Source: Acidobacteriota bacterium (GTDB taxonomy: Bacteria > Acidobacteriota > Vicinamibacteria > Vicinamibacterales > 2-12-FULL-66-21). From it: DNA of 32,008 bases. Location of the stretch: contig JACCRT010000019.1 in NCBI GenBank assembly GCA_013813355.1, positions 1 through 32,008 of the forward strand. The letters are read 5' to 3'. The notes under the pieces were generated by a model, which searched no databases, was not told the DNA's origin, and was given only the letters and a program-made list of their open reading frames with translations. Below, one piece after another: positions 8,161 through 17,065 of the stretch (positions within the stretch are counted from its first letter, which is position 1; every line of letters starts with the position of its first letter). The translations under genes were made by a program, and so were the position numbers.

Positions 8161-8986
8161 GCTGCCGGCTCCGGGGACGCCCCACGATCGCAATCCCCGC
8201 ATCGTTCGCGGCCGCGTAAACCGCTTCCCCGTCGAGCACCAGCGTCCGCCCGGCATCGATCGACAGCGCCGAAACCGCCGCGGCCCGCATCGCCGCGACC
8301 GTCGCCAGGCCAATCACCGGGACATCGAAGCGCATGTCCTGATCTGGTTTCGCCACCTTCACGACCCGCGCTCCAGGACCGGCCAGCTGCCCCGCCCGCG
8401 CGATCACGTCGTCGGTGCCTTCCATCGCCTCCACCGCCACCACCGCCTTGTCTTTCACCGCGATCGTCTGCCCGATGTCCAGCGCGGCAATCGCGTCGGC
8501 CATCCCGTAGCCGAACTCGAAATCCGCCTGTTCCGGATCGTCGGGCGCCCGCATCGTCAGCACGCCCTCCCGGGCCAGCAGCGGTGCGAGGAACGCGGTC
8601 GAATCGAGCAGTTCTATTCCCTTGCCGCGCATCACCTCGGCGACCGCCGAGATGAGCGCGTCGGTGTTGCGCGCCTTCAGCTTCGTGAGCACCGAGAGGA
8701 GCGTCAGGTCCGGGATGATGCCGGAGAAGATCTTGACGTGCTTCACCTGCCCGGCCATGACGGCCTCGGTGACGCCAGCCTCCCGGAGGATACTGATGCA
8801 CGTGCCGAGGTGGCCGAGCGACACCCAGTGCAGGTTCGCGCCGGCGTCCCGGGCGGCGCCCTCCAGCTCGGGAGACGCCTCCTCCTTGACGGCAATGACC
8901 GTCACCTCGCGGCCGAGACTCCGCGCCCCTTGCAGCACCAGGAACGGGAACCGTCCGTTTCCGGCAATCAGGCCCACACGGCTCAT
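8153..8986 (-). CDS. lpxI: UDP-2,3-diacylglucosamine pyrophosphatase LpxI
   Basis: This 277-residue protein fits the LpxI family (DUF1009), which hydrolyses UDP-2,3-diacylglucosamine to lipid X in the lipid A pathway and replaces LpxH in many bacteria. The N-terminus [19 protein letters not shown] is the family signature, followed by [13 protein letters not shown], a domain junction near residue 130, and the C-terminal catalytic domain with [37 protein letters not shown] and the final [12 protein letters not shown]. The ATG at 8986 opens the gene, divergent from fabZ-lpxA across a 218-bp gap. The 3' end overlaps the oxidoreductase gene by 8 bases, pointing to one transcript. Confidence 0.93.
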   Translation of the reverse strand: MSRVGLIAGNGRFPFLVLQGARSLGREVTVIAVKEEASPELEGAARDAGANLHWVSLGHLGTCISILREAGVTEAVMAGQVKHVKIFSGIIPDLTLLSVLTKLKARNTDALISAVAEVMRGKGIELLDSTAFLAPLLAREGVLTMRAPDDPEQADFEFGYGMADAIAALDIGQTIAVKDKAVVAVEAMEGTDDVIARAGQLAGPGARVVKVAKPDQDMRFDVPVIGLATVAAMRAAAVSALSIDAGRTLVLDGEAVYAAANDAGIAIVGRPRSRQRG

Positions 8987-9204
8987 CCGCGGCTACCTGA
9001 CCGCCAATGCACGCGGGTCGACAGGAATGAGTGCCGTTCCCGGGCGGAAAACGGGCTCGGGCCCACGGCCGGCTGCGACAACGCCAGTGCGTTCCGGATG
9101 AGGGGCATGGAACCGACCAAGTTTATCAAAAGCTCCTCTCGCCCGGGATCCCCGGTGGAGGGCCACGGCCCGGGTGGGCGGCAAAGCTGATAGACTCAGC
9201 GGTC
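8987..9204. promoter_or_regulatory. Divergent spacer between lpxI and fabZ-lpxA
   Basis: This 218-bp gap must hold the promoters of both lipid A transcripts if they are independently transcribed. I see no strong sigma70-type -10/-35 pair and no clear palindrome. A frame reading into fabZ begins at 9031, but its first 58 residues are low-complexity and do not resemble the hot-dog domain, so I treat it as non-coding. Confidence 0.35.
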
Positions 9205-10470
9205 GTGTCCATCAACATTCCGCAGGCCCTCGAACGCCTCTGCTACCGCTACCCGTCCCCGCTGGTCGATACCATCACGGAGCACGAGCCCGGCCGCCGG
9301 CTGGTGGCCATCAAGAACGTTACGGTGAACGAGGAGTTCTTCCAGGGGCACTTCCCGGGCGCGCCGCTCATGCCGGGCGTGCTGATGATTGAATCGCTCG
9401 CCCAGGTCGCTACCATCCTGCTCATGCAGCCGCGTGACGGGCGCCCGGCCGGCCGCGCGTTCCTGCGGGGCGTGGACGACGCGAAGTTCCGGCTGCCCGT
9501 GGTGCCCGGCGACCGCCTGCGCCTCGAGGTGACGCTCGGCGCGCGCCGCTCGCAGATGGCCCGCGCCCGCGCCGTCGCCTACATCGGCGACTCGGTGGTG
9601 GCCGAAGCCACCCTCGTTATGGGCCTTGTTGCCGACGGTACCGGCGGCATCCGTGAAGGCGTAACGATGGATCCGACCTCGAGCGTCCATCCGGGGGCGA
9701 TCATCGGCACCGGCACGGTCATCGGCGCCAACGCCGTCGTCGGCGAGCACGTCCGGATAGGGCGCGACTGCCGGATCGGCGCCTCGTCGGTCATCGATGG
9801 CGACACGATCGTGGGCGACGGCAACGAGTTCTTCCCGTTCGTGTCGATCGGCCTCATCCCGCAGGACCTCAAGTACCAGGGGGAGCCCACGCGGCTGGTC
9901 ATCGGCGACCGCAACGTCTTCCGGGAGTTCGTGACCATCCACCGGGGCACGGCTGGCGGCGGCGGCATCACCACCATCGGCAACCATAACGTGTTCATGG
10001 CCTACGCCCACGTGGCGCACGACTGCCACGTCGGCCACTACACGATCTTCGGCAACGCCGCCACGCTCGGCGGCCACGTCAGGGTCGAGGACTACGCCAC
10101 GATCAGCGCCTTCTCCGGGGTGCACCAGTTCTGCCGGGTGGGCCGGTACGCCTTCATCGGCGGGTTCTCGGTCATCACGAAGGATGCCTTGCCGTTTGCC
10201 AGGACCGTCGGCAATCGCGCACGGATCTACGGCCTGAACACCATCGGGCTCGTCCGGCGGAAGTTCTCGCAGGATTCGATTGCGAAGCTGCGGCGGGCGT
10301 ACCGCATCCTGCTGCACTCGAACACGAGCCGGGCACTGGCGCAGATCGAGAAAGATCGCACGCTCCAGTGCGCGGAAGTTCAGTACGTGGTGGACTTCAT
10401 CAGGTCATCGAGCCGCGGGGTGGGTTTGCGGCGGCCGAGCAGACGGCTGGACGAGAGCGGCGAGGACTGA
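9205..10470 (+). CDS. FabZ-LpxA fusion: hydroxyacyl-ACP dehydratase plus UDP-GlcNAc acyltransferase
   Basis: One uninterrupted frame of about 421 residues joins two enzymes. Residues 1-150 are a FabZ hot-dog domain with GHFPGAPLMPGVLMIESLAQ, where His49 and Glu63 are the catalytic pair. Residues 155-421 are LpxA: hexapeptide repeats (PGAIIGTGTVIGANAVVG), the active-site region AHVAHDCHVGHYTIFGNAAT, GVHQFCRVGRYAFIGG, and a C-terminal helical domain from RRKFSQDSI. FabZ dehydrates 3-hydroxyacyl-ACP while LpxA uses the same donor for lipid A, so the fusion puts both fates of one substrate on one chain. The start is GTG 9205 with no good ribosome site. An internal ATG at 9667 preceded by GAAGG (9655-9659) could also give free LpxA. 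Confidence 0.92.
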   Translation: MSINIPQALERLCYRYPSPLVDTITEHEPGRRLVAIKNVTVNEEFFQGHFPGAPLMPGVLMIESLAQVATILLMQPRDGRPAGRAFLRGVDDAKFRLPVVPGDRLRLEVTLGARRSQMARARAVAYIGDSVVAEATLVMGLVADGTGGIREGVTMDPTSSVHPGAIIGTGTVIGANAVVGEHVRIGRDCRIGASSVIDGDTIVGDGNEFFPFVSIGLIPQDLKYQGEPTRLVIGDRNVFREFVTIHRGTAGGGGITTIGNHNVFMAYAHVAHDCHVGHYTIFGNAATLGGHVRVEDYATISAFSGVHQFCRVGRYAFIGGFSVITKDALPFARTVGNRARIYGLNTIGLVRRKFSQDSIAKLRRAYRILLHSNTSRALAQIEKDRTLQCAEVQYVVDFIRSSSRGVGLRRPSRRLDESGED

Positions 10471-10540
10471 ACGCTGTCAACTCCCAACCCCGGGGTGCCC
10501 GTCACGAGGGCGGCTCCGGAGCTGGGAGTTGGCGTTTTTG
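10471..10540 (+). terminator. Rho-independent terminator after fabZ-lpxA
   Basis: The stem arms CAACTCCCA (10478-10486) and TGGGAGTTG (10523-10531) pair exactly, and ACGC/GCGT extends them at the base after a small bulge. A run of five T (10535-10539) follows on the plus strand. The long loop contains a smaller CCCCGGGG palindrome. It begins right after the lpxA stop and separates this gene from the convergent lipoprotein gene. No T-run is present on the minus-strand side. Confidence 0.75.
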
Positions 10541-10555
10541 AGTCGAAGACGCCCG

Positions 10556-11011
10556 TCAGGCCGGGGGGCCTGGGTGCGTGACGTCGATCGCGTAGGAGAT
10601 CGGCGTCTCGAGCCGGCCGGTGTCGTAAATCCTGACGCAGAGCGAGCCGAAGCCGGTGACCGATCCGACGATCGTGGTACCGGCACGGGCACTGTCGTTC
10701 ACGAGCACCAGCTGGCAGATCGCACCGTTCCACGTGCCCAGCGCCATGCCGACGACGATCGGCTCTTCGGGCACCTGCTCGTCCTGGCGGCTGATGCCCG
10801 TGATCGTAGCCGTCACGGTCACGGTCGTTCCGGTGGGAGTGACGTTGAAGATCCTCGTCTCGGCCCCTCCACGCGCCAGCGCCCCCTCCAGTGTGGTTGT
10901 GACGTAATTGGGCGGGGGCGGCGCAAACGGGCTTTCGTCGATGTTGTCGCACCCGGCGAGGCCTGCGGCCAGGGTGACGACCAGCGACGCGTGCAGTAAC
11001 GTTCGGAGCAT
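10556..11011 (-). CDS. Small predicted lipoprotein of unknown function
   Basis: This 151-residue protein has a lipoprotein signal peptide: a short basic start, a hydrophobic core and the lipobox LAGC at residues 18-21, so Cys21 should be lipidated. The mature part starts with a Pro-rich linker (SPFAPPPPNY) and continues as a Thr/Val/Gly-rich, probably all-beta domain with cysteines at about residues 99 and 125 that could form a disulfide. I do not recognise a family. It follows ompH with a 12-bp gap and is the last gene in the bamA-ompH set, before a convergent plus-strand gene. That position suggests an outer-membrane or periplasmic role, but no specific function can be given. Confidence 0.75.
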   Translation of the reverse strand: MLRTLLHASLVVTLAAGLAGCDNIDESPFAPPPPNYVTTTLEGALARGGAETRIFNVTPTGTTVTVTATITGISRQDEQVPEEPIVVGMALGTWNGAICQLVLVNDSARAGTTIVGSVTGFGSLCVRIYDTGRLETPISYAIDVTHPGPPA

Positions 11012-11023
11012 GGACTTCCTGCC

Positions 11024-11656
11024 TTACTTCTTCTCGGCCGGCGCGGCGGGCTTGGCTGCGTCGAGTCGCTTGATGACTTCACCCGAGATATTCAGGCCGG
11101 GGTCGGCCGCCGCGAGGCCGCCGTCACCGGCGCTGAAGATCATGTGCAGGCCTTTTTCCCTGCGAATCTCCTCGAGCACGGGGTTGAGCCGTTCCTGGAA
11201 CTCCTCGAGGAGGTCCTGCCGCAGCTCGTTGAGCTCGTTCTGCGCATCCTGCTGCGCGAACTGAAGGTCGCGCTCCTGCTTTTCGATTTCCTTCTGCAGC
11301 TGTGACACAGCCTGCGGGCTCATCACGCTGCCGCCCTGCTGCAGCTTGGTGCGGCTGGCCTCGAGCGCCTTGAACCGCTCCTGGATCTGCTCGGTCAGCT
11401 TCTTCTCGAGCCCCTGGAGGCGGGCCGTGGCGGCCTTGCCCTGCGACGAGCTGTCGGCAATCAGCTGGACGATGACATAGGCCACCTTCGCGCCCTCGGG
11501 GAACGGCACCGGGGCCTCGGGCTTCGGAGCGGGCGCCTGCGCGGCCGGCGGTGTCGCGGGCGGCTGCTGGCCAGCCGTGCCCTGCGCGATGGCCGGCCCT
11601 GCGACCAGGACAAACCCAAGCGCCACAATCACAATCATGCTCTTCAACGATCTCAT
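11024..11656 (-). CDS. OmpH/Skp-family periplasmic chaperone
   Basis: This 210-residue protein has a clear signal peptide (SMIVIVALGFVLVAGPAIA, cleavage near AIAQ), an Ala/Pro-rich linker, and then the Skp layout: a beta strand (KVAYVIVQLIA), a long Gln/Glu/Lys-rich coiled coil (about residues 78-165), and a C-terminal strand segment (GLHMIFSAGDGGLAAADPGLNISGEVIKRLDAA) matching the OmpH end. Such chaperones hold unfolded outer-membrane proteins in the periplasm. It directly follows bamA (63-bp gap), the classic bamA-skp arrangement. The Pro/Ala linker after the signal peptide is longer than in E. coli Skp. Confidence 0.88.
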   Translation of the reverse strand: MRSLKSMIVIVALGFVLVAGPAIAQGTAGQQPPATPPAAQAPAPKPEAPVPFPEGAKVAYVIVQLIADSSSQGKAATARLQGLEKKLTEQIQERFKALEASRTKLQQGGSVMSPQAVSQLQKEIEKQERDLQFAQQDAQNELNELRQDLLEEFQERLNPVLEEIRREKGLHMIFSAGDGGLAAADPGLNISGEVIKRLDAAKPAAPAEKK

Positions 11657-11719
11657 CTAGCGGTCCCTTTCCGAGTTGGCCGGGCCCCCTGGCCAGGCAT
11701 CGATCCGTGTACTTCCTGT

Positions 11720-14509
11720 CTAGAACGTCGAACCCACCGCGAACCGGAACTTGAACCTCTTCTCCGGCTGGAACTGGTTGTCGAACACGCCGCCGCGGCT
11801 CGGGTTCATCGCGAAGATCAGCCGGAACGGCACGTTCAGCACCGGCATGAAAAACCGGATCTCGGCGCCGACCGACGTCTTGAAGGCGCTCAGCTCGCCG
11901 GCGCGCACGCGCGTCGGTATCGGCAGCTGCACCTGAGGCGCGTTCGGGTCGCGCAGCTGGATCGAGGCGAACGGGTCGGTCAGCGTCGGGAAATTCGGAT
12001 CCGGATACTCCAGCCGGTAGGTCGGCTCCTTCCAGGTGAAGTTCTCGCCGCGATCGCGGACCTGGCCGGCATCGGCGAACAGCACGAGGCGCACCGGGCC
12101 GGCAATGGAAATCAGGTACTCGACGTTGCCGAGGATGCTCTTGTTGCCGCCGATGACGATGCCCGACACCGGGTCGCGGGGCCCTACCGAGCGGATGTCG
12201 AACCCGCGCATGCTGTACTCGCCGCCGAGGAACAGCTTCTCGAAGATCGGCAGCACGGTCGTGCTGCCGTACGGCGTGATGTACTCCGCCTGCGTGCGGA
12301 AGCCGAGCGACGTGCGATTCGTGTGGCGCATATACCAGATGCCCTCCACACGCGGGTTGATGAAGTTTGTGTTGCCCCCGATCCCGGCGAAATCGGTCGA
12401 GAGCGTCAGGCGCTTGCCGGTGGTCGGAAAGATCGGGTGGTCCACCGAGTTGTAGACGTAGCTCGGCACCACCTTGCTGATGGTCCGCCGCTGCCCCTGC
12501 TCGATGAGCAGCGAATCCTGGAGGAACGGATTCCCCGCCGCCACGCGCGGATCCAGGAGCAGCTCGTTCAGGTTCTTCACATGGACCTGCTCGTAGCTGT
12601 AGCTCATGAAGGCGCGGGCGAAGCCACCCACCTGGATCCCGTAGACCAGGTTGCCGCCGGTCGAGCCTTGCGTGTAGAGCCCGATGTAATCGATCTCGCG
12701 GTGATAAATGTCGATGCCGGCCGTCATCGGCCGATCGAAGAGGAACGGCTCGGTGAAGGCGACCTGGTAGTTCTTCGCGCGGCTGCCCTGCTGCAGTGAC
12801 ACCGAGAACGTCTCGCCGCGGCCCAGGAAGTTCGACGTCTGGAACGCGAGCTGTCCGAAGAAGCCCTCGAACTGTGACACGCCGGCGCCGAAGGTGAGCT
12901 GGTTGCGGTTCTGCTCCTCGAAGCGCAGCCGCACGTCCACCTTGTTTTCCGCGTCGGCCGTCTTCTCGACGCTGATCGCGTCGCCTCCCTCGAGCGGCTT
13001 GAAGTACCCGAGCTGGTTGAGCCGCCGGATGCTGTGCTTCAGCGCCTCGGTGTTGAAGACGCCCGCCTCGACCAGGCGCATCTCGCGCCGGATGACGTTG
13101 TCGCGCGTCGTCGTGTTGCCCGTGAACGTGATCCGGTTGACGAAGTACTGCTGGCCTTCCTGCATCCGCATCGTGACGTCCACGACCGGCGGTCCGTTTT
13201 CCGCGCCGTCGCCCGGCGCGGGGGGACCGGAAGACATCTCGTCAGGCCTCGCGCGGTCGCGGGGCGCGAGGTCGGGATAGCCGGTGAACTCGTAGTAGCC
13301 GCCGGCCCCGTAGACCTCCTGCGCCTTGTCGAGCCCCTTGCGGATCTTCTTGTCGCTGTACACCTCGCCGGGGTTGACCTTGAACAGCGGACGGAGCGCG
13401 TCGGCGGCGACGACGGTATTGCCGGCGAAGGTGAACTCACCGATGCGGTAGCGCTGCCCTTCCGTCACCGGCACGCGCATCTGGACCCACCGCGTCGTGC
13501 CGTCCGCGGAGTCTTCCAGCACCTTCAGGTCGGGCTGCCCCACCTGCGCCGCGATGTATCCGCGGTCCCGGTAATACGCGATGATGTTGTCCGCGTCGTC
13601 TTCGAAGCCCTCTTCCTTGAACGCGCCGCCGCCGGTGATGAACGAGAACAGCCCGCGGGCCTTGTTTTCCTTCAACTGGCGGCGCAGCCGGCGATCGCCG
13701 ACCGCACTGTTGCCGACGAACTCCACCTCACGGATCTTGACCTGGGGTCCCTCGTTGATGTGGAAGGTCAGGTGCACGGTCTTCGCCTGCTCCGAGATCG
13801 GCCGCACCTCGGGGCGTACGTCCACGTACTGGTAGCCCTTGGCGATGTAGACGTTACGGACGATTCCCGAGACGCGCCGCACGAGACCCGGGTCGATGAA
13901 GGTGTCGAGGCGGATGGTGATCCCGCGCTTCTTCAGCTCCTCTTCGATCGCGGACTGGTCCACCTTCGTGCTGCCGGCGTAGTCGACGATCTTGATGCGC
14001 TGCCGCTCTTCCATGTCGAAGACGACGACCTTGCCGATCACGCCGTTGTCGAAGCGGACGTCGCGGACCTCGATCAGGAGGTCATCGAGAAAGCCGATCC
14101 CCCAGAGGCTGCGGAAATCCCGCAGAATCGTCGCCTCGACGTCGTCGGTGTATTCCACCCAGCGGTTCTCGGACGCATTGCTGACACGCTTGGTCATCTC
14201 CATGTAGTGGAGATACGTGTTCGCCTCGACGGTGGGGAACCCGCCCTGCCGCTCGAAACAGAGCAGGATCTGGTACACCACGGGACCGGACTCGGCGGGC
14301 GGCAACTTGCTGGGGGCTGGAATCGAGAGATTGCAGATGGTCGCCGGAAGCGGGACAGCCGGGGCGACGGGGTCCTGCACAGCCCCAGCGGGCGCGCCCC
14401 GGGGGGGAGCCACGTCGGCGAGTGCTGGAAGGGACGCCGGCAGGGCGGCAGCCGGGCGGGGCCCGGCCACAGCCGCGAGGGCCACGAACAGTAGTGCTAC
14501 TACACGCAT
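11720..14509 (-). CDS. bamA: Outer-membrane protein assembly factor BamA
   Basis: This protein of about 929 residues is an Omp85-family assembly factor. The ATG at 14509 gives a signal peptide MRVVALLFVALAAVAGPRPAAA; an upstream ATG at 14572 would add 21 Arg-rich residues and spoil it. Several POTRA domains follow, with motifs such as VRDVRFDNGVIGKVVVF, IREVEFVGNSAV, IGEFTFAGNTVV and VNRITFTGNTTTRDNVIRREM. The C-terminal half is the 16-stranded barrel, with GEYSMRGFDIRSVGPRD (VRGF-type motif of strand L6) and a terminal Phe (FAVGSTF). A Pro/Gly-rich insert near DEMSSGPPAPGDGAENGPP sits within the last POTRA, which is unusual. Partner genes ompH and lipoprotein follow. Confidence 0.95.
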   Translation of the reverse strand: MRVVALLFVALAAVAGPRPAAALPASLPALADVAPPRGAPAGAVQDPVAPAVPLPATICNLSIPAPSKLPPAESGPVVYQILLCFERQGGFPTVEANTYLHYMEMTKRVSNASENRWVEYTDDVEATILRDFRSLWGIGFLDDLLIEVRDVRFDNGVIGKVVVFDMEERQRIKIVDYAGSTKVDQSAIEEELKKRGITIRLDTFIDPGLVRRVSGIVRNVYIAKGYQYVDVRPEVRPISEQAKTVHLTFHINEGPQVKIREVEFVGNSAVGDRRLRRQLKENKARGLFSFITGGGAFKEEGFEDDADNIIAYYRDRGYIAAQVGQPDLKVLEDSADGTTRWVQMRVPVTEGQRYRIGEFTFAGNTVVAADALRPLFKVNPGEVYSDKKIRKGLDKAQEVYGAGGYYEFTGYPDLAPRDRARPDEMSSGPPAPGDGAENGPPVVDVTMRMQEGQQYFVNRITFTGNTTTRDNVIRREMRLVEAGVFNTEALKHSIRRLNQLGYFKPLEGGDAISVEKTADAENKVDVRLRFEEQNRNQLTFGAGVSQFEGFFGQLAFQTSNFLGRGETFSVSLQQGSRAKNYQVAFTEPFLFDRPMTAGIDIYHREIDYIGLYTQGSTGGNLVYGIQVGGFARAFMSYSYEQVHVKNLNELLLDPRVAAGNPFLQDSLLIEQGQRRTISKVVPSYVYNSVDHPIFPTTGKRLTLSTDFAGIGGNTNFINPRVEGIWYMRHTNRTSLGFRTQAEYITPYGSTTVLPIFEKLFLGGEYSMRGFDIRSVGPRDPVSGIVIGGNKSILGNVEYLISIAGPVRLVLFADAGQVRDRGENFTWKEPTYRLEYPDPNFPTLTDPFASIQLRDPNAPQVQLPIPTRVRAGELSAFKTSVGAEIRFFMPVLNVPFRLIFAMNPSRGGVFDNQFQPEKRFKFRFAVGSTF

Positions 14510-14632
14510 AGATTGGGGTCTTCGGGCCACCGGCAGGCTGCGGGCGTACCGCCCCCGCCAGCGCCAGGCCATGAGTTTACTGGATCTAACCCTTCAACAC
14601 ATCCACGGAGGCGAACTCAGGGTTAAGACGCA

Positions 14633-17065
14633 TCAGGCCAGCTGCCGGCCGTCCTGAGTACCCGCCGGCCGGTAGGCCAGCTTCGGGCCGTCGAGATAGA
14701 CCTCGAAATCGCCCCCCTGCAGATTCCCGCGGATCAGTTCTTCCGACAGCGGGTCCTCGATGAAGCGCTGGATGGCGCGACGCAGCGGACGGGCGCCGTA
14801 CGAGCGGTCCTTGCACGTCTGCTCGATGATCCAGTCGATGACCTCGGGCTCCAGATCGAGGTGCAGCCGCCGATCGACCAGGTTCTCGTTGACCTGGTCG
14901 AGTAACAGCTTCGTGATGGTCCGGAGGTCGTCGTCGGAGAGCGCTTCGAAGACGATGATCTCGTCGATACGGTTGATGAACTCGGGGTTGAAGGTCTTGC
15001 GGACTTCGCCGAGGACCATGTCGCTGACGCTGCGCGCGATGGTGCTGATATCGGCGGACTGGAACCCGAACGACGCCTTCTTCTGGATGAAGCGCGCCCC
15101 GATGTTCGAGGTCATGATGATGATCGTGTTCTTGAAATTCACCCGGTTGCCGAGCCCGTCGGTGAGGTGGCCGTCCTCGAACACCTGGAGCAGGATGTTG
15201 AACAGGTCCGGGTGGGCCTTCTCGACCTCGTCGAGCAGCACGACCGAGTAGGGGTTCCGCTTCACCTTCTCGGTGAGCTGGCCGCCCTCTTCGTGGCCGA
15301 CGTACCCGGGCGGCGACCCGATCAGCTTCGACACCGAGTGCTTTTCCATGTACTCGGACATGTCGAAGCGGATGAGCGCGTGATCGCTGCCGAAGAGGAA
15401 ATTGGCCAGGCCGCGCGCGAGCTCCGTCTTGCCGACGCCGGTCGGCCCAAGGAAGATGAAGCTGCCGACGGGGCGGTTGGGCGACTTCAGGCCGGCGCGC
15501 GACCGGCGGATCGCACGAGACAGCGCCGAGATGGCGGCATTCTGCGAGATCACGCGACGGTGCAGCTCGTCTTCCATCCGAAGGAGCTTGTCGCTTTCGT
15601 CCTGGTTGATGGAGGTCAGCGGCACGCCGGTCCACTTCGACACGACTTCGTCGATCTCGGTCTTGCCGACCACGACGCGGCGCGTGTTCGTCTTGACGTC
15701 GAACTTCTCGCGGACGAACTGCAGGTTCTCGCGCGCCTGCACTTCCTGCTCGCGGAAGAACTGGGCCTTCTCGAAGTTCTTCTCCGAGACCGCGGTTTCC
15801 ATCTGCTCGACCGCCACGCGAATGCTGCGGTTGATCTCGCCGAACTCCTCGCTGTAGCCCGCCTCGCGCAGCTTGGCGCGGGCGCCTGCCTCGTCAACGA
15901 GGTCAATCGCCTTGTCGGGCAGGAACCGGTCGGTGATGTACCGGTTCGACTGGTACACCGCCGCTTCAATCGCCTCGCGCGTGTACTCGACGTGGTGGAA
16001 CGACTCGTAGCGGTCCTTCACACCCATCAGGACTTCGATCGTTTCCCCCTCTGTCGGCGGATCCACCTTGACGGCCTGGAAGCGGCGCTCGAGCGACCGG
16101 TCTTTCTCGATGTACTTGCGGTACTCGGACGGCGTGGTGGCGCCGATGCAGCGGATCTCGCCGCGCGACAGCGCCGGCTTGAGGATGTTGGCCGCATCGA
16201 GCGACCCCTCAGCCGACCCGGCCCCGACCAGCGTGTGCAGCTCGTCGATGAACACGATGATGTTCGGGTTCTCGGTCAGCTCCTTCATGATCGCCTTGAG
16301 GCGCTCTTCGAACTGCCCGCGGTACTTGGTGCCGGCGACGATCAGCGAAATGTCGAGCGCCAGCAGGCGCTTGTCGGCCAGGAAGTGCGGCACGTCCCCG
16401 AAGACGATCTTCTGGGCCAGCCCTTCCACGATGGCCGTCTTGCCGACGCCCGGCTCGCCGATGAGCACGGCGTTGTTCTTCGTGCGGCGACAGAGGACCT
16501 GCTGGACGCGCTCGACCTCGATGTGCCGGCCGACCAGCGGGTCGAGCTGGTTCTTCATGGCCGCATCGGTCAGGTCACGCGAAAACTCCGCCAGCAGCGG
16601 CGTCTCTTTCACCCGCGTGAGGGTCGTCTTCTCGTTGAGCAGCGCGACAATATCTTCGCGGACGGCGTTGAGCCGCATCCCCTTTTCCATCAGGATCGTG
16701 GCCGCGACCGAGCGCTCCTCGCGCAGGATGCCGAGCAGGAGGTGTTCGGTACCGATGTAGTTGTGAAGGAGGCGGTCCGCCTCTTCCGCGGCAAACTGCA
16801 GGACCTTCTTGGTCTCGGCGCTGAACGGGATCTCGACCGAGGTCGACACCTTCTCACGGAAAACCGTGCGCCCTTCGATTTCCTTGCGAATGCTCTCGAG
16901 CGACAGGTGCGAGCGCGCAAAGATGCGGCTCGTCAGGCCCTTGCCTTCACGGATCAGGCCCAGCAGGAGGTGCTCGGTCTCGATCGAGATACTCCCCAGC
17001 TGACTGGCTTCGTACCGCGCGAAGAAGAGGACCCGTCGGGCCCGTTCGGTGTAACGTTCGAACAT
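14633..17065 (-). CDS. clpC: ATP-dependent Clp protease ATP-binding subunit ClpC
   Basis: This 810-residue HSP100 unfoldase has an N-terminal double Clp repeat (1-145), AAA module 1 with Walker A GEPGVGKT (203-210) and Walker B VFIDELH, a UVR-containing middle domain ([20 protein letters not shown] onward), AAA module 2 with Walker A GPTGVGKT and [14 protein letters not shown], and a C-terminal D2-small domain. It unfolds substrates for ClpP or acts alone. No clpP, ctsR or mcsAB is adjacent. It is preceded by a 570-bp non-coding region with a clear -10 box. It lies upstream of bamA, from which it is separated by about 120 bp, so the two may share a transcript. The protein looks complete. Confidence 0.95.
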   Translation of the reverse strand: MFERYTERARRVLFFARYEASQLGSISIETEHLLLGLIREGKGLTSRIFARSHLSLESIRKEIEGRTVFREKVSTSVEIPFSAETKKVLQFAAEEADRLLHNYIGTEHLLLGILREERSVAATILMEKGMRLNAVREDIVALLNEKTTLTRVKETPLLAEFSRDLTDAAMKNQLDPLVGRHIEVERVQQVLCRRTKNNAVLIGEPGVGKTAIVEGLAQKIVFGDVPHFLADKRLLALDISLIVAGTKYRGQFEERLKAIMKELTENPNIIVFIDELHTLVGAGSAEGSLDAANILKPALSRGEIRCIGATTPSEYRKYIEKDRSLERRFQAVKVDPPTEGETIEVLMGVKDRYESFHHVEYTREAIEAAVYQSNRYITDRFLPDKAIDLVDEAGARAKLREAGYSEEFGEINRSIRVAVEQMETAVSEKNFEKAQFFREQEVQARENLQFVREKFDVKTNTRRVVVGKTEIDEVVSKWTGVPLTSINQDESDKLLRMEDELHRRVISQNAAISALSRAIRRSRAGLKSPNRPVGSFIFLGPTGVGKTELARGLANFLFGSDHALIRFDMSEYMEKHSVSKLIGSPPGYVGHEEGGQLTEKVKRNPYSVVLLDEVEKAHPDLFNILLQVFEDGHLTDGLGNRVNFKNTIIIMTSNIGARFIQKKASFGFQSADISTIARSVSDMVLGEVRKTFNPEFINRIDEIIVFEALSDDDLRTITKLLLDQVNENLVDRRLHLDLEPEVIDWIIEQTCKDRSYGARPLRRAIQRFIEDPLSEELIRGNLQGGDFEVYLDGPKLAYRPAGTQDGRQLA

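Noticed and set aside
9031-9204. N-terminal extension of the FabZ-LpxA frame
   Set aside because: The 58 extra residues are low-complexity, with no match to the hot-dog fold, and the FabZ domain begins at the GTG at 9205.
13034-14494. 486-codon plus-strand frame opposite bamA
   Set aside because: BamA POTRA motifs are continuous on the minus strand; the opposite frame is only open because of high GC.
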